56,446 bases of DNA, taken from positions 1 to 56,446 of the forward strand of contig VHDL01000015.1 in the NCBI GenBank assembly GCA_016871415.1, written 5' to 3'. Numbering within the stretch: position 1 is the first letter of the stretch; every line of letters starts with the position of its first letter. Position numbers and translations under genes: made by a program. Shown piece by piece: positions 8,300 to 16,764 of this stretch. Under the pieces are notes generated by a model, which made no database searches, was not told the DNA's origin, and saw only the letters and a program-made list of their open reading frames with translations. This stretch comes from Verrucomicrobiota bacterium. GTDB lineage: Bacteria; Verrucomicrobiota; Verrucomicrobiia; Opitutales; UBA953.

Positions 8300-10438
8300 A
8301 TGACCCCGAGGGCATCCCACCTAGGCATCTTCACCCTTGCCCTGGCGGCAGCCTGTCTGGCGGCGGCCCCCAAGAAGAAAGCGGCCAAGGCTCCTGCCAA
8401 GGCGCCGGCCGCCGTCTCCGTCCCCGCCGTCGCCACCGCTCCCGTCCGCGCCGTCGAGGACCGTCCGCAGATCTGGCATCTCTGGACCGACGTCGAAGGC
8501 CGCAAGGTCGAGGCGATGTTCTGCGGACTGTCGGGTGACATCGTCTCGCTCCAGACCAAGGACGGCCGCAACTACCGTTTCAATACCTCCATCCTCTCCC
8601 CGGAGGACCGCGAATTCGCCAAGGCCTGCGCCGGAAAGCAGATTGGCGGATTCTCCCGTTCCGTCGTCGCCGCGGCGGCGGCTGACATCGACCGCCTCGT
8701 GGAGGCCAGGCTCAATGCCGCCGGCCAGAAGCTGAACGCCCCCGCCACCGACGAGGAGTTCCTCCGTCGCATCTACGTGGACGCCGTCGGCCGCACCCCG
8801 ACGGCCGAGGAGGCCGCCGCCTTCCTCGGCGACGCCGCGGCCGACCGCCGCGAGCGACTGATCGACCGCCTGCTGCAGTCCCCGGGCTACTCCCTCCAGA
8901 TGTACAACTGGATGGCCGACCTCCTGCGCGCCAAGGACATCATCGGCAAGCGCATCCCCGCCTTCACCTTCGAGGACTGGCTCAAGGCCCGCATCACCGC
9001 CAACGCCACCTGGGACGTCATGGTGCGCGAGATGATCTCCGCCGACGGGCGCATTCTGGACAACGGCGCGGCGGGCTTCCTCCTCTTCGACGCCGACATG
9101 CCCCTCGACGGCGTGTCAAACCTCATCACGACCTTCCTCGGTTCCAACATGTCGTGCGCCCAGTGCCACGACCATCCGCTGGCCGACTGGTCGCAGCGCC
9201 AGTTCTTCGAGATGGCCGCCTTCCTCGGCGCCGCCGACATGAAGAACGAGTCGATGCTCGCCGAGGTGAAGAAGCTCTCCCGCGCCGATTCCGGTCTGAA
9301 CAGGAACTTCGTGCGGCTCATCGGCGAGATCAACGCCCTGCGCATCGCGGACTCCGGCCAAAACAAGCTGACCTTCCCGAAGGATTACAAGTATGACGAC
9401 GCCAAGCCGGGCGATCCTGTGAAGCCCGCCCTCATCGAGTGGGACGCCGGAGACGCGAAACGCTCCGCCTACTCCGTCAGCACCAAGTCGCCGGTTCAGC
9501 TGCGTGACGAATTCGCCCGCTGGCTGACCAGCCCCGAGAATCCCCGTTTCGCCAGCAACATCGCGAACCGCGTCTGGAGGAAGACCTTCGGCATTGCCGT
9601 GAAGGAGCCCGTCGATGACATCGACGACCTGTCCGCCGCCAGCAGCCCTCAGCTCCTCGCCCATCTCACCCAGGTCATGCGTGCCGCACGCTTCGACCTC
9701 CGCGAGTTCCAGCGCGTGATCTTCAACTCTCGCACCTACCAGAGCGCGGCCTCGCCCGCTCCAGACCTTTCCAAGGGCCCCTACCTGTTCAACGGGCCCA
9801 TCGTGCGCCGCCTGACCGCCGAGCAGGTCTGGGATAGCCTCGTCGTCGCCGCCGTCGGGCCCTCCGCGGACAACATCCTGCTCCGTCGCGGTGAGGACCT
9901 CAAACCCCTGGCTTTGCCGGAAGGAAAGATCACCGTCGCGCTGGTCAAGGACGCGGCCACCAAGATGCAGGGCATGCGCTCGACCAAGAAGTCGTCCAAG
10001 ACGGCCGCGGGAACCGATGCCGGTCTGGCCAATGGCTATGAGGGCGAGAAGCCCCAGAGCCGCAACGGCCTGCTGCTCGCTCGTGCGAGCGAGCTGCCTC
10101 AGCCCGCCCCGGAGACCCACTTCCTGCGCGTCTTCGGCCAAGGCGACCGTCTCCTTTCCAATTCCTCCACCGTGGACGGCAGCGTGCCCCAAGTCCTTCA
10201 GCTGATGAATGGTCCCGTGGCCCGTCTGCTCACCGACCCCAAGAGTCATGCCGTCCAGACCGCGGCCAAGGAGAAGACTTCCGCGAAGCAGGTCCGTTCG
10301 CTCTACCTCGCCTTCCTTTCGCGCAATCCGACCGCCGCCGAGGCCGCTTCGGCCCAGAAGGCGCTCGAGGGCGGACTCGGCCTGACCGACGTCGCCTGGA
10401 CCCTGGCCAACACCCGCGAATTCCTCTTCATACGCTGA
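8300..10438 (+). CDS. Secreted DUF1549/DUF1553 protein with SHD1-like domain
   Basis: A 712-residue protein with a signal peptide (residues 1-22), then a Lys/Ala/Pro-rich linker (about 24-50). An SHD1-type domain (SLA1 homology domain 1; about 52-108, with WTDVEGRKVEA and a stretch about the FNTSILSPEDREF) follows. DUF1549 (about 125-330) has an internal CAQCHDHP motif (286-290 plus DHP), a possible heme or metal site, and DUF1553 fills the rest (about 395-700). Unlike the three other DUF1549 proteins here it lacks an N-terminal cytochrome-like PSCyt1 module. Its TGA overlaps the ATG of the DUF1501 gene (TGATG), so they form a translationally coupled pair. The function of these families is not established; by context it is periplasmic and may be redox-linked. 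Confidence 0.88.
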   Translation: MTPRASHLGIFTLALAAACLAAAPKKKAAKAPAKAPAAVSVPAVATAPVRAVEDRPQIWHLWTDVEGRKVEAMFCGLSGDIVSLQTKDGRNYRFNTSILSPEDREFAKACAGKQIGGFSRSVVAAAAADIDRLVEARLNAAGQKLNAPATDEEFLRRIYVDAVGRTPTAEEAAAFLGDAAADRRERLIDRLLQSPGYSLQMYNWMADLLRAKDIIGKRIPAFTFEDWLKARITANATWDVMVREMISADGRILDNGAAGFLLFDADMPLDGVSNLITTFLGSNMSCAQCHDHPLADWSQRQFFEMAAFLGAADMKNESMLAEVKKLSRADSGLNRNFVRLIGEINALRIADSGQNKLTFPKDYKYDDAKPGDPVKPALIEWDAGDAKRSAYSVSTKSPVQLRDEFARWLTSPENPRFASNIANRVWRKTFGIAVKEPVDDIDDLSAASSPQLLAHLTQVMRAARFDLREFQRVIFNSRTYQSAASPAPDLSKGPYLFNGPIVRRLTAEQVWDSLVVAAVGPSADNILLRRGEDLKPLALPEGKITVALVKDAATKMQGMRSTKKSSKTAAGTDAGLANGYEGEKPQSRNGLLLARASELPQPAPETHFLRVFGQGDRLLSNSSTVDGSVPQVLQLMNGPVARLLTDPKSHAVQTAAKEKTSAKQVRSLYLAFLSRNPTAAEAASAQKALEGGLGLTDVAWTLANTREFLFIR

Positions 10439-11733
10439 TGAGCCTCCACACCTTCGCCGACCAACTTCGCACCCCGGAGGACCGACGCGCCTTCCTCGAG
10501 AAGGCCGCCACGATGGCCTTCGGCCTCACGGTCCTTCCCGCCTTCGCCGGCGCGGCTGAGAGCGCCGCCCCCAAGGCTCCCAACGCCGCCCTGCCCGGAT
10601 TCGGCAAGGCCAAGAACGTCATCTTCCTCGAGCTCCAGGGGGGCATGTCGCACATCGACACCTTCGACCCCAAGACCGGAGCCTCCAAGGGGCCCGGAGA
10701 CGCCGTGTCCACCAAGGCCGGATTCCAGATCACGTCCTTCCTGCCCAACACCGCGAAGATTTCGGACAAGATCTGCGTCATCCGATCCATGACCGCCAAG
10801 GTCGGCGTGCATGCCTCGGCCCAGTATCTGATGCGCACCGGCTTCGAGCAGCGCGGCGTCATCCAGCACCCTAACTTCGGCGCGTGGGCCCAGCATTTCC
10901 TCGGACGCAGCAGCCAGACCCTGCCCGCCAACGTCTGCGTCAACCGTCCCTCCAACCAGGGCAACGGCTGGTTTCCCGCGTCCCACGCGCCCCTACCCAT
11001 CCTGGATCCGGCGACCGGCCTGCCCAACACCTCCGGAGTCGGTGACGCTTCCGCCCAGCAGAAGCGTGCCACGCTCCTTTCCGAGCTCGATCGCGGTTTC
11101 GGAGCCGCCGTGGCCGACAGCAACGTCAAGGCCTACAATGATTTCTACGCCTCGACCTTCGAACTGATGCGCAGCCGCGACCTGAAGGCCTTCGACATCG
11201 CGTCGGAGCCCAAGGCCGTGCGCGCCAAGTACGGCGCCGACAAGTTCGCACAGGGCTGCCTGCTGGCCCGCAGGCTCGTCGAGCACGGCGTCCGCTTCGT
11301 CGAGGTCCGCAGCGGCGGCTGGGACATGCACGCCACCCTTGAGGACAGGATGGAGGACGTGGGCGCGGAGTTTGACGCCGCCTTCGCCGCCCTCGTCGAA
11401 GACCTCGAATCCAAGGGGCTGCTCGATACCACCCTGGTCGCCGTTTCCACCGAGTTCGGACGCAAGCCGAACTTCGAAGGCGGCGGCCGCGGCCATCATC
11501 CGCTGGCCTTCTCCACCGTGCTCGTCGGCGGAGGCGTCAAGCGTGGCTATGTCCATGGCGCCAGTGACGCCAAGGGCTATGACGTCGCCAAGGATCCCGT
11601 GACTGCCGGGGCCTTCCATGCGACCGTGGCGCACGCGGCCGGCCTGCCCTTGGGTGTGGAGATTATGACGCCCTCCGGACGTCCGATGATGATCGGCAAC
11701 AAGGCCGCGCCCGTGACTGCCGTTTTCGCCTGA
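10438..11733 (+). CDS. DUF1501 protein (alkaline-phosphatase-like fold), Tat-exported, divergent type
   Basis: A 431-residue protein with a twin-arginine signal at the start (DRRAFLEKAATMAFGL). DUF1501 is a sulfatase/alkaline-phosphatase-related family. Recognisable positions are LELQGGMSHIDTFDPK (about 63-78), STEFGRKP (about 338) and GRGHHPLAFS (about 350-359). The middle motif departs from the WGGEFGRTP seen in the other three DUF1501 proteins of this window, and the protein is about 50 residues shorter. It is the second gene of a pair with the SHD1-DUF1549 protein, overlapping it by one base, and probably belongs to a separate subfamily. Substrate and activity are unknown. Confidence 0.9.
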   Translation: MSLHTFADQLRTPEDRRAFLEKAATMAFGLTVLPAFAGAAESAAPKAPNAALPGFGKAKNVIFLELQGGMSHIDTFDPKTGASKGPGDAVSTKAGFQITSFLPNTAKISDKICVIRSMTAKVGVHASAQYLMRTGFEQRGVIQHPNFGAWAQHFLGRSSQTLPANVCVNRPSNQGNGWFPASHAPLPILDPATGLPNTSGVGDASAQQKRATLLSELDRGFGAAVADSNVKAYNDFYASTFELMRSRDLKAFDIASEPKAVRAKYGADKFAQGCLLARRLVEHGVRFVEVRSGGWDMHATLEDRMEDVGAEFDAAFAALVEDLESKGLLDTTLVAVSTEFGRKPNFEGGGRGHHPLAFSTVLVGGGVKRGYVHGASDAKGYDVAKDPVTAGAFHATVAHAAGLPLGVEIMTPSGRPMMIGNKAAPVTAVFA

Positions 11734-11739
11734 TTGGGT

Positions 11740-12477
11740 TCAGCGCCGCAGGATGGCGGCGGCGAGGTCCGCCGGTCGCTCTAGGTGCACGGCATGCCCG
11801 GCGCCCTCGACCTCTCCGTGCCTTGCGCGCGGGATGAGGGTGACCATTTCACGACCGATGGCCGTGAACTTGACGTCTTCGGACCCGGTGATGAGGTCCA
11901 CCGGAACCTTCAGCTCATGCAGTCGGTGCCAGAGGGAGGGCAGGGCGCCGGTTCCGACGTGGCTCAGGCTGAGGGCAAGTCCCTCCGGGTCATTGTCTCC
12001 TCGGGACAGGAGCAGGCCTGCCAGTCTTTCCTTGGGCAGCCCGAGCAAAGTGCGGAACATCGTCTGACTGTGCCAGTAGCGGAAGAACGTCGCGACGCCC
12101 CGTGAGCGTATGAAATCCCCCAGGGCGGCGTCAGAAGCGCGCCTTTCCACGCGTTCATCCTCCGTCTTCAGTCCCGGAGAGGCGCCGACCAGGATGAGGC
12201 GGCTGAGCCGTTCCGGCCGGGTCAGCGCCCAATGCAGAGCGAGCCGACCGCCTAGCGAATAGCCCAGGAGGTCCACCGGACCGCTCCCAGCCGCGGCGTC
12301 GATCAGCCGCAGGTGAGCGTCGAGCGTGTAAGCGTCTGTGTCCCGTAATCCGCCTCGCATGCCATGTCCGGGTAGGTCAGGGGCGATCAGGCGACGCTCC
12401 CCGGAGAGCTCCGACGCCAGAGGGTCGTAGTCCGTGCTTTGACCCGTGAAACCATGGAGCGCGACCAGCAATCGCAT
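11740..12477 (-). CDS. menH: Alpha/beta hydrolase, probable MenH (SHCHC synthase)
   Basis: A 245-residue alpha/beta hydrolase from ATG 12475-12477; the longer frame upstream has no family similarity. Catalytic residues are visible: Ser74 in LLGYSLGGRLAL, Asp201 in ITGSEDVKF and His228 in GAGHAVHLERP. HGFTGQ (8-13), the DLPGHG loop and the run SPGLKTEDERVERRASDAAL (100-119) with a following YWHSQTMF match MenH, which eliminates pyruvate from SEPHCHC in menaquinone synthesis. No other men gene is in the window, so the assignment rests on the motifs; a carboxylesterase is the alternative. It converges on the DUF1501 gene. Confidence 0.72.
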   Translation of the reverse strand: MRLLVALHGFTGQSTDYDPLASELSGERRLIAPDLPGHGMRGGLRDTDAYTLDAHLRLIDAAAGSGPVDLLGYSLGGRLALHWALTRPERLSRLILVGASPGLKTEDERVERRASDAALGDFIRSRGVATFFRYWHSQTMFRTLLGLPKERLAGLLLSRGDNDPEGLALSLSHVGTGALPSLWHRLHELKVPVDLITGSEDVKFTAIGREMVTLIPRARHGEVEGAGHAVHLERPADLAAAILRR

Positions 12478-12654
12478 GGAGTCATTTCGGGCCGTATGCC
12501 TGCGGAGGCAATCGTCATGGGATGACTTAAAAGGCACTAATTTTTGACTAACTGCTAGGAGTTCAAATAGATGAGTTGTTAGCCTAATTTACGACGATTT
12601 TCGTTCATTAATCTGGCATCAGCCATCCCCTCCCCAACAACGCAGCAACCCCTC
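12478..12654. promoter_or_regulatory. AT-rich divergent promoter region between menH and the flavin reductase gene
   Basis: A 177-base gap whose central part (about 12528-12615) is clearly AT-richer than its surroundings. A plausible plus-strand promoter is TTGACT (12544-12549), 17 bases, then ATAGAT (12567-12572). The heptamer CTAATTT appears twice (near 12537 and 12584). AGGAG at 12557-12561 precedes a four-codon frame, ATG AGT TGT TAG, starting at 12571; I regard this as probable chance. The real gene starts at 12655 without a Shine-Dalgarno sequence. Confidence 0.4.
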
Positions 12655-13140
12655 ATGCCCAGCATTCGTGTGAAGCCTTGGAACCGTGTGGACAACCCCG
12701 TCTACAGCCTTGCTACGACGGCGAACGGGAAGGGCAATCTGAACATCTGCAGTTATGTCACCGCCATCTCGATGAAGCCCAAGCGCTTCATTATCGGGGT
12801 CTACAAGGACACTAGGACCTTGGCCAACCTGGAGGCTAACCCCGTCGGGTTGCTCAACTATCTGGCCATTGACCAGGCAAACCACATCAAGCTGCTCGGC
12901 AAGAAGTCCGGACATTCCGTGGACAAGATTGCCCAGCTCGGCGATCAGATTGAGCACGTCGGAGACGGGCTCTACCGGCTCAAGGGAGCCATCGCCACCC
13001 TGCGGCTGCGGTTCATGGAAAGGCTGGACGGAGGCGACCACTGGGCCTGGCTGGCGCATCTCGACTCCTATGAGAACCTCCGTGAGGCTCCCGCCCTCAC
13101 CATTGAGGAGCTCAAGCGGCTGAAGCTGATCCTCGCCTGA
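12655..13140 (+). CDS. Flavin reductase-like (FMN-binding split barrel) protein
   Basis: A 161-residue cytoplasmic protein with the split-barrel fold of flavin reductase/flavoredoxin proteins. The N-terminal strand VYSLATTANGKGNLNICSY (18-36) and KPKRFIIGVYKDTRTLANLE (41-60) match the FMN-binding part of the family, in which a TN-like turn and a Ser/Thr before the phosphate are typical. It probably binds FMN and reduces flavin or a small electron carrier with NAD(P)H; the partner is not in the window. ATG at 12655 is preceded by AACCCCTC rather than a purine-rich ribosome site. It converges on speA with three bases between. Confidence 0.8.
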   Translation: MPSIRVKPWNRVDNPVYSLATTANGKGNLNICSYVTAISMKPKRFIIGVYKDTRTLANLEANPVGLLNYLAIDQANHIKLLGKKSGHSVDKIAQLGDQIEHVGDGLYRLKGAIATLRLRFMERLDGGDHWAWLAHLDSYENLREAPALTIEELKRLKLILA

Positions 13141-13143
13141 GGT

Positions 13144-15093
13144 TCAGCGTCGGTCCGACTTCCGCAGGCTAGCCCTCTCGTCCCGATGCGGGATGAGGTA
13201 GGTGCGTCCACGGATAAGGCGTTCGTAGAGGTCGACCATGGCCACGCCCTCGCGAGGGCGGACCGAATCGGCCTTCGTGGCCCGGTCCACCTGGCGTTTG
13301 AGCATGCGGCACAGGTCCTCGGAGTTGTACTGGATCATCCCGAGGATACGTTCGACCGAGTAGCCCGGCAGCGCCTCCTCAATGTAGAAGCCGTCGTCCT
13401 CGTCATCCTCCAGGAACGCGTGCACTTCGTTGACGCGTCCGAAGAGATTGTGCAGGTCGCCCATGATATCTTGGTAGGCGCCCACCATGAACGCCCCGAT
13501 GTAGTAGGGGCGGCCTTCCTTGAGGGGGTGGACGGCGAGCGTCCGGCGCAAATCCTCGAAGTCGATGAAGTCGTCGACCTTGCCGTCCGAGTCGCAGGTG
13601 ATGTCTGCCAGTGTAGCCTGGACCGTGGGACGCTCGTTGAGACGATGGATGGGGGCGATGGGGAAGAGCTGGTCCAGGGCCCAGTGGTCGAGCAGCGACT
13701 GGAAGACCGAGAAGTTGCAGACATACTGCTCGGCGAGCATCGCGTCGAGCCGGGCCAGCTCATCCGGTACGTCGGCGGAGCTGGCGAGGTCGGCCCGCAG
13801 CTGACGGCAGACGTCCCAGAACAGGCGGTCGGCGAGGGCGCGCTCCTCGAGGCGCATACTGCCCAGGCTGAAGCGGGCGTGGGCCTCTTCGCGCTTGGCC
13901 TTGGCGTCATGGTAGCGCTCCAGCGGGTCGTACTTGCGTCGGTTGCGGCGGATCGCGTCCAGCTCACGGACCACCTCATGGGGGCGACCCTTGAGGGTGC
14001 CAACGGGCCCCAGATCGCGGGCGATGCGGTCGACCGCCTCGAAGATCAGGATGGAGTGGGGCGCGACGAGCGCGCGGCCGGATTCCGAGACGATGTCGGG
14101 GGCCTCGACGTGGCTTTCGCGGCAGACCTGCATGACGTTAGCGACCACGTCCCGCGCGTAGACCTCCATGCTGTAGTTCATGGAGGACTCGAAGGCCGAG
14201 CGGCTGCCGTCGTAGTCGACGCCCAGCCCGCCTCCGACGTCGAGCAGTCCCATCGGAAAGCCCATGCGGCTGAGTTCGCAGTAGAAGCGGGCGGCCTCGA
14301 CGACCGCCTTCTTGATGGTGGCGATGTTGGGGACCTGGGAGCCGATGTGGAAGTGGACGAGGCGAAGGGCCTCTTTCATCTTCGCCTTCTTCAGCTTCTC
14401 CGCCACTTCGACAATCTCGGCGGCGGTCAGGCCGAACTTGGCGTTCTCGCCCGTGCTGTCGGCCCACTTGCCTTCCCCCGAGGTGGTCAGCTTCACCCGG
14501 ATGCCGATGTGGGGCATGACCCCCATGCGCTTCGCGATGCGGATGATGGCATCGATTTCTGACAGCTGTTCGACGACGATGATTGTCTGCTTTCCGAGGC
14601 GCCGGCCCATCAGGGCGAGCTCGATGAACTCCTCGTCCTTGTAGCCGTTGCAGATGAGGAGCGCCTTACGGTTCTCCAGCAGGGCGAGGGCGATGATGAG
14701 CTCAGGCTTGGAGCCGGCCTCGAGGCCGAAGTCATATTCCTCGCCCGCGTCGAGGATCTCCTCGACCACCTCGCGGAGCTGGTTGACCTTGATTGGGAAG
14801 ACGCCCCGGTAGCGGCCGCGGTAGTCCTCGCCGGCGATGGCGGAGCGGAAGGCCTCGTTGAGACGGGTGACACGGTGACGCAGCAGGTCCTGGACGCGGA
14901 TGGTGAGCGGGGGCTTGAGGCCGGCGGCCTCGGCTTCGCGCACGATGTCGGTGATGCGGATCTTGCGATGGTCGCCCTTGGGGTGGACGCACAGGTGACC
15001 CTGGGGGTCGACTGAGAAGTGGTCGCCGCCCCAGCGTTTGAAGCCGTAGTAATCCTCGGCGTCCTTGATGGTCCATGGCTGGGCTTTGCTCAC
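13144..15093 (-). CDS. speA: Biosynthetic arginine decarboxylase
   Basis: A 649-residue PLP enzyme of the SpeA type, converting arginine to agmatine for polyamine synthesis. The N-terminus (WTIKDAEDYYGFKRWGGDHF) is diagnostic. PLP-binding Lys102 sits in GVFPIKVNQ, the glycine loop GGGLGVDYDGS follows the HFHIGSQ strand, and VSESGRALVAPHS lies near the middle. The helical insertion and C-terminal domain typical of SpeA (usual length about 630-660) are intact. The start is GTG at 15091-15093 with no clear Shine-Dalgarno sequence. No agmatinase or agmatine deiminase gene is adjacent. It is divergent from the uracil-DNA glycosylase gene. Confidence 0.97.
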   Translation of the reverse strand: MSKAQPWTIKDAEDYYGFKRWGGDHFSVDPQGHLCVHPKGDHRKIRITDIVREAEAAGLKPPLTIRVQDLLRHRVTRLNEAFRSAIAGEDYRGRYRGVFPIKVNQLREVVEEILDAGEEYDFGLEAGSKPELIIALALLENRKALLICNGYKDEEFIELALMGRRLGKQTIIVVEQLSEIDAIIRIAKRMGVMPHIGIRVKLTTSGEGKWADSTGENAKFGLTAAEIVEVAEKLKKAKMKEALRLVHFHIGSQVPNIATIKKAVVEAARFYCELSRMGFPMGLLDVGGGLGVDYDGSRSAFESSMNYSMEVYARDVVANVMQVCRESHVEAPDIVSESGRALVAPHSILIFEAVDRIARDLGPVGTLKGRPHEVVRELDAIRRNRRKYDPLERYHDAKAKREEAHARFSLGSMRLEERALADRLFWDVCRQLRADLASSADVPDELARLDAMLAEQYVCNFSVFQSLLDHWALDQLFPIAPIHRLNERPTVQATLADITCDSDGKVDDFIDFEDLRRTLAVHPLKEGRPYYIGAFMVGAYQDIMGDLHNLFGRVNEVHAFLEDDEDDGFYIEEALPGYSVERILGMIQYNSEDLCRMLKRQVDRATKADSVRPREGVAMVDLYERLIRGRTYLIPHRDERASLRKSDRR

Positions 15094-15190
15094 GTCGGTA
15101 AGAGACGGAACTTTTGCGTCCGCCCCCCGCCGTGCAAGGGGAAACCGCGTTCCGGCTCGACCGTCCGCCGAAGGCCGATTGTCTCATCCC

Positions 15191-15922
15191 ATGGGTCCAG
15201 CCGACGCAGTCGTGGGCGCCACGCTTGAGCTTCGGGCGCAGCTGGCCGCGTCCGTCTTTCCGTCTCCGGCCGACTATGTCTACCGGCCTCTTGATTACGC
15301 CTGGGACCGTCACGAGGCCTACCTGCGTCGCCATGCCGCCGCCGGCCCGAGGCGGATCCTGTTCCTCGGCATGAATCCTGGACCGTTCGGGATGGCGCAG
15401 ACTGGCGTTCCCTTCGGCGAGGTGGCCGCGGTGCGTGATTGGCTGGGTCTGGAGGGGGCGGTGGGGCGTCCGGAGCGGGAGCATCCAGGCAAACCCGTGG
15501 TGGGGTTCGCCTGCTCGCGGTCCGAGGTCAGCGGCCGTCGCCTCTGGGGTTTCTTCCGTGAAAAATTCGTCACGCCGGAGGCCTTCTTCGATCGTCATCT
15601 TGTCCACAATTACTGTCCGCTGCTTTTTCTTGAAGAGACCAAACTTGGGAGGAACGTCGTCCCGGAGGAGCTTCCAGCGGAAAGCATGCGCGGCGTCAAT
15701 GCCGCCTGCAATCGTCTCCTGCGTGTGATGGCCGAGGCGCTTTCCGTCCGTACGGTGGTGGGCGTGGGCGGGTATGCCGAGGAGCGAGCCAAGGAGGCCC
15801 TCCACGGGTTGGAAGTGACGTTCGCCCGGGTACCGCATCCCAGTCCCGCCAACCCGGTCGCCAATCGGGGCTGGTCGCAGGCGGCGGAAACGGCGCTCAA
15901 ATCCCAGGGAGTCTGGTCCTGA
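15191..15922 (+). CDS. smug1: SMUG1-type single-strand-selective uracil-DNA glycosylase
   Basis: A 243-residue enzyme from ATG 15191; the frame upstream overlaps speA antisense and is not protein-like. It removes uracil (and in this family oxidised pyrimidines) from DNA. Motif 1 is GMNPGPFGMAQTGVPFG (60-76), nearly the same as in animal SMUG1; VHNYCPLLFL follows at 138-147 and motif 2 is HPSPANPVANRGW (216-228). The key residues Asn62, Asn140 and His216 correspond to human Asn85, Asn163 and His239 at a constant offset of 23, so spacing through the fold is preserved. Its TGA overlaps the ATG of the methyltransferase (TGATG). This is an uncommon glycosylase type in bacteria. Confidence 0.95.
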   Translation: MGPADAVVGATLELRAQLAASVFPSPADYVYRPLDYAWDRHEAYLRRHAAAGPRRILFLGMNPGPFGMAQTGVPFGEVAAVRDWLGLEGAVGRPEREHPGKPVVGFACSRSEVSGRRLWGFFREKFVTPEAFFDRHLVHNYCPLLFLEETKLGRNVVPEELPAESMRGVNAACNRLLRVMAEALSVRTVVGVGGYAEERAKEALHGLEVTFARVPHPSPANPVANRGWSQAAETALKSQGVWS

Positions 15923-16722
15923 TGGGTTTGCTCGGCGAGGCACTTTCCCGTCCCGGAGTGCGACGCGCCCTGTGGCGTGCATGGTATCCCTTCTTTTCCA
16001 GGCGGATCGTCGGCAAGGGGGTCGACTTTCTCAATTACGCCTTCGATTCGCTGGACGGAAGGCGTCCTGCCCTGGAACCGCAGGATGAGCCCATGAGGCA
16101 TAACGTCCAGCTGTACGCGCATGTGGTCGGAGGCGCCGACCTGCGCGGCCAGCGGGTACTGGAGGTCAGCTGCGGCCATGGTGGCGGCGCATCCTGGATC
16201 GTGCGGACATTCCGGCCCTCCGAGTATGTCGGGCTGGACCTCAATCCGGAGGCCATCGCGCACTGCGTGGCGCGACACCGCCTGCCGGGGCTCGGTTTCG
16301 TCCGGGGCGACGCACAGGCTTTGCCTTTCCCGGACGCGTCCTTCGACGTCGTGCTGAACGTCGAGGCTTCGCACTGCTATCCTGATTTCCCGGCCTTCGT
16401 CGGCGAGGTGGCCAGGGTGCTGCGACCCGGCGGCCGATTCCTGCATGCCGACCTCCGTCATGCGGGCGGCGTCAGCGAGTGGGTCGGCGCGCTCGTCTCC
16501 CGTCCCGGTCTGCGGCTCGATGCGATGCGTCTCATCACGCCGGAAGTCATCCGGGGCATGGAGGCCGTCTCTCCGCGCCATGAGGCACTCGTGCGCGAAT
16601 GCCTGCCTTGGCCCCTGAAGCGTCTCGGCCTCGATTTCGCGGGCGTCCGCGGATCCTTGCCTCACCGGGCGCTCCTGGCGGGAGAGCTCGACTATCGGTC
16701 CTTTCGGCTGTTCCGCGTCTAA
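15922..16722 (+). CDS. Class I SAM-dependent methyltransferase
   Basis: A 266-residue Rossmann-fold methyltransferase. Motif I is VLEVSCGHGGGAS (79-91), the acidic ribose-binding loop is GLDLNPE (104-110), then GDAQALPFPDASFDVVLN (129-146) and VLRPGGRF (about 171-178). The order and the phrase EVSCGHGGG resemble the methyltransferases that act on mycobacterial phthiotriol and phenolphthiotriol lipids. A basic N-terminus (RRALWRAWYPFFSRR) could be membrane-associating. I infer a lipid or small-molecule substrate. It is translationally coupled to the SMUG1 gene, though no functional link is obvious. Confidence 0.85.
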   Translation: MGLLGEALSRPGVRRALWRAWYPFFSRRIVGKGVDFLNYAFDSLDGRRPALEPQDEPMRHNVQLYAHVVGGADLRGQRVLEVSCGHGGGASWIVRTFRPSEYVGLDLNPEAIAHCVARHRLPGLGFVRGDAQALPFPDASFDVVLNVEASHCYPDFPAFVGEVARVLRPGGRFLHADLRHAGGVSEWVGALVSRPGLRLDAMRLITPEVIRGMEAVSPRHEALVRECLPWPLKRLGLDFAGVRGSLPHRALLAGELDYRSFRLFRV

Positions 16723-16764
16723 CGTCACGCTTGCCCATCGTCGGGCTAGAGTCAGAGTCCTGTC

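Noticed and set aside
13186-14562. A 458-codon open frame antisense to speA
   Set aside because: SpeA motifs on the other strand are clear; the antisense product has the Gly/Val/Asp composition of a shadow frame.
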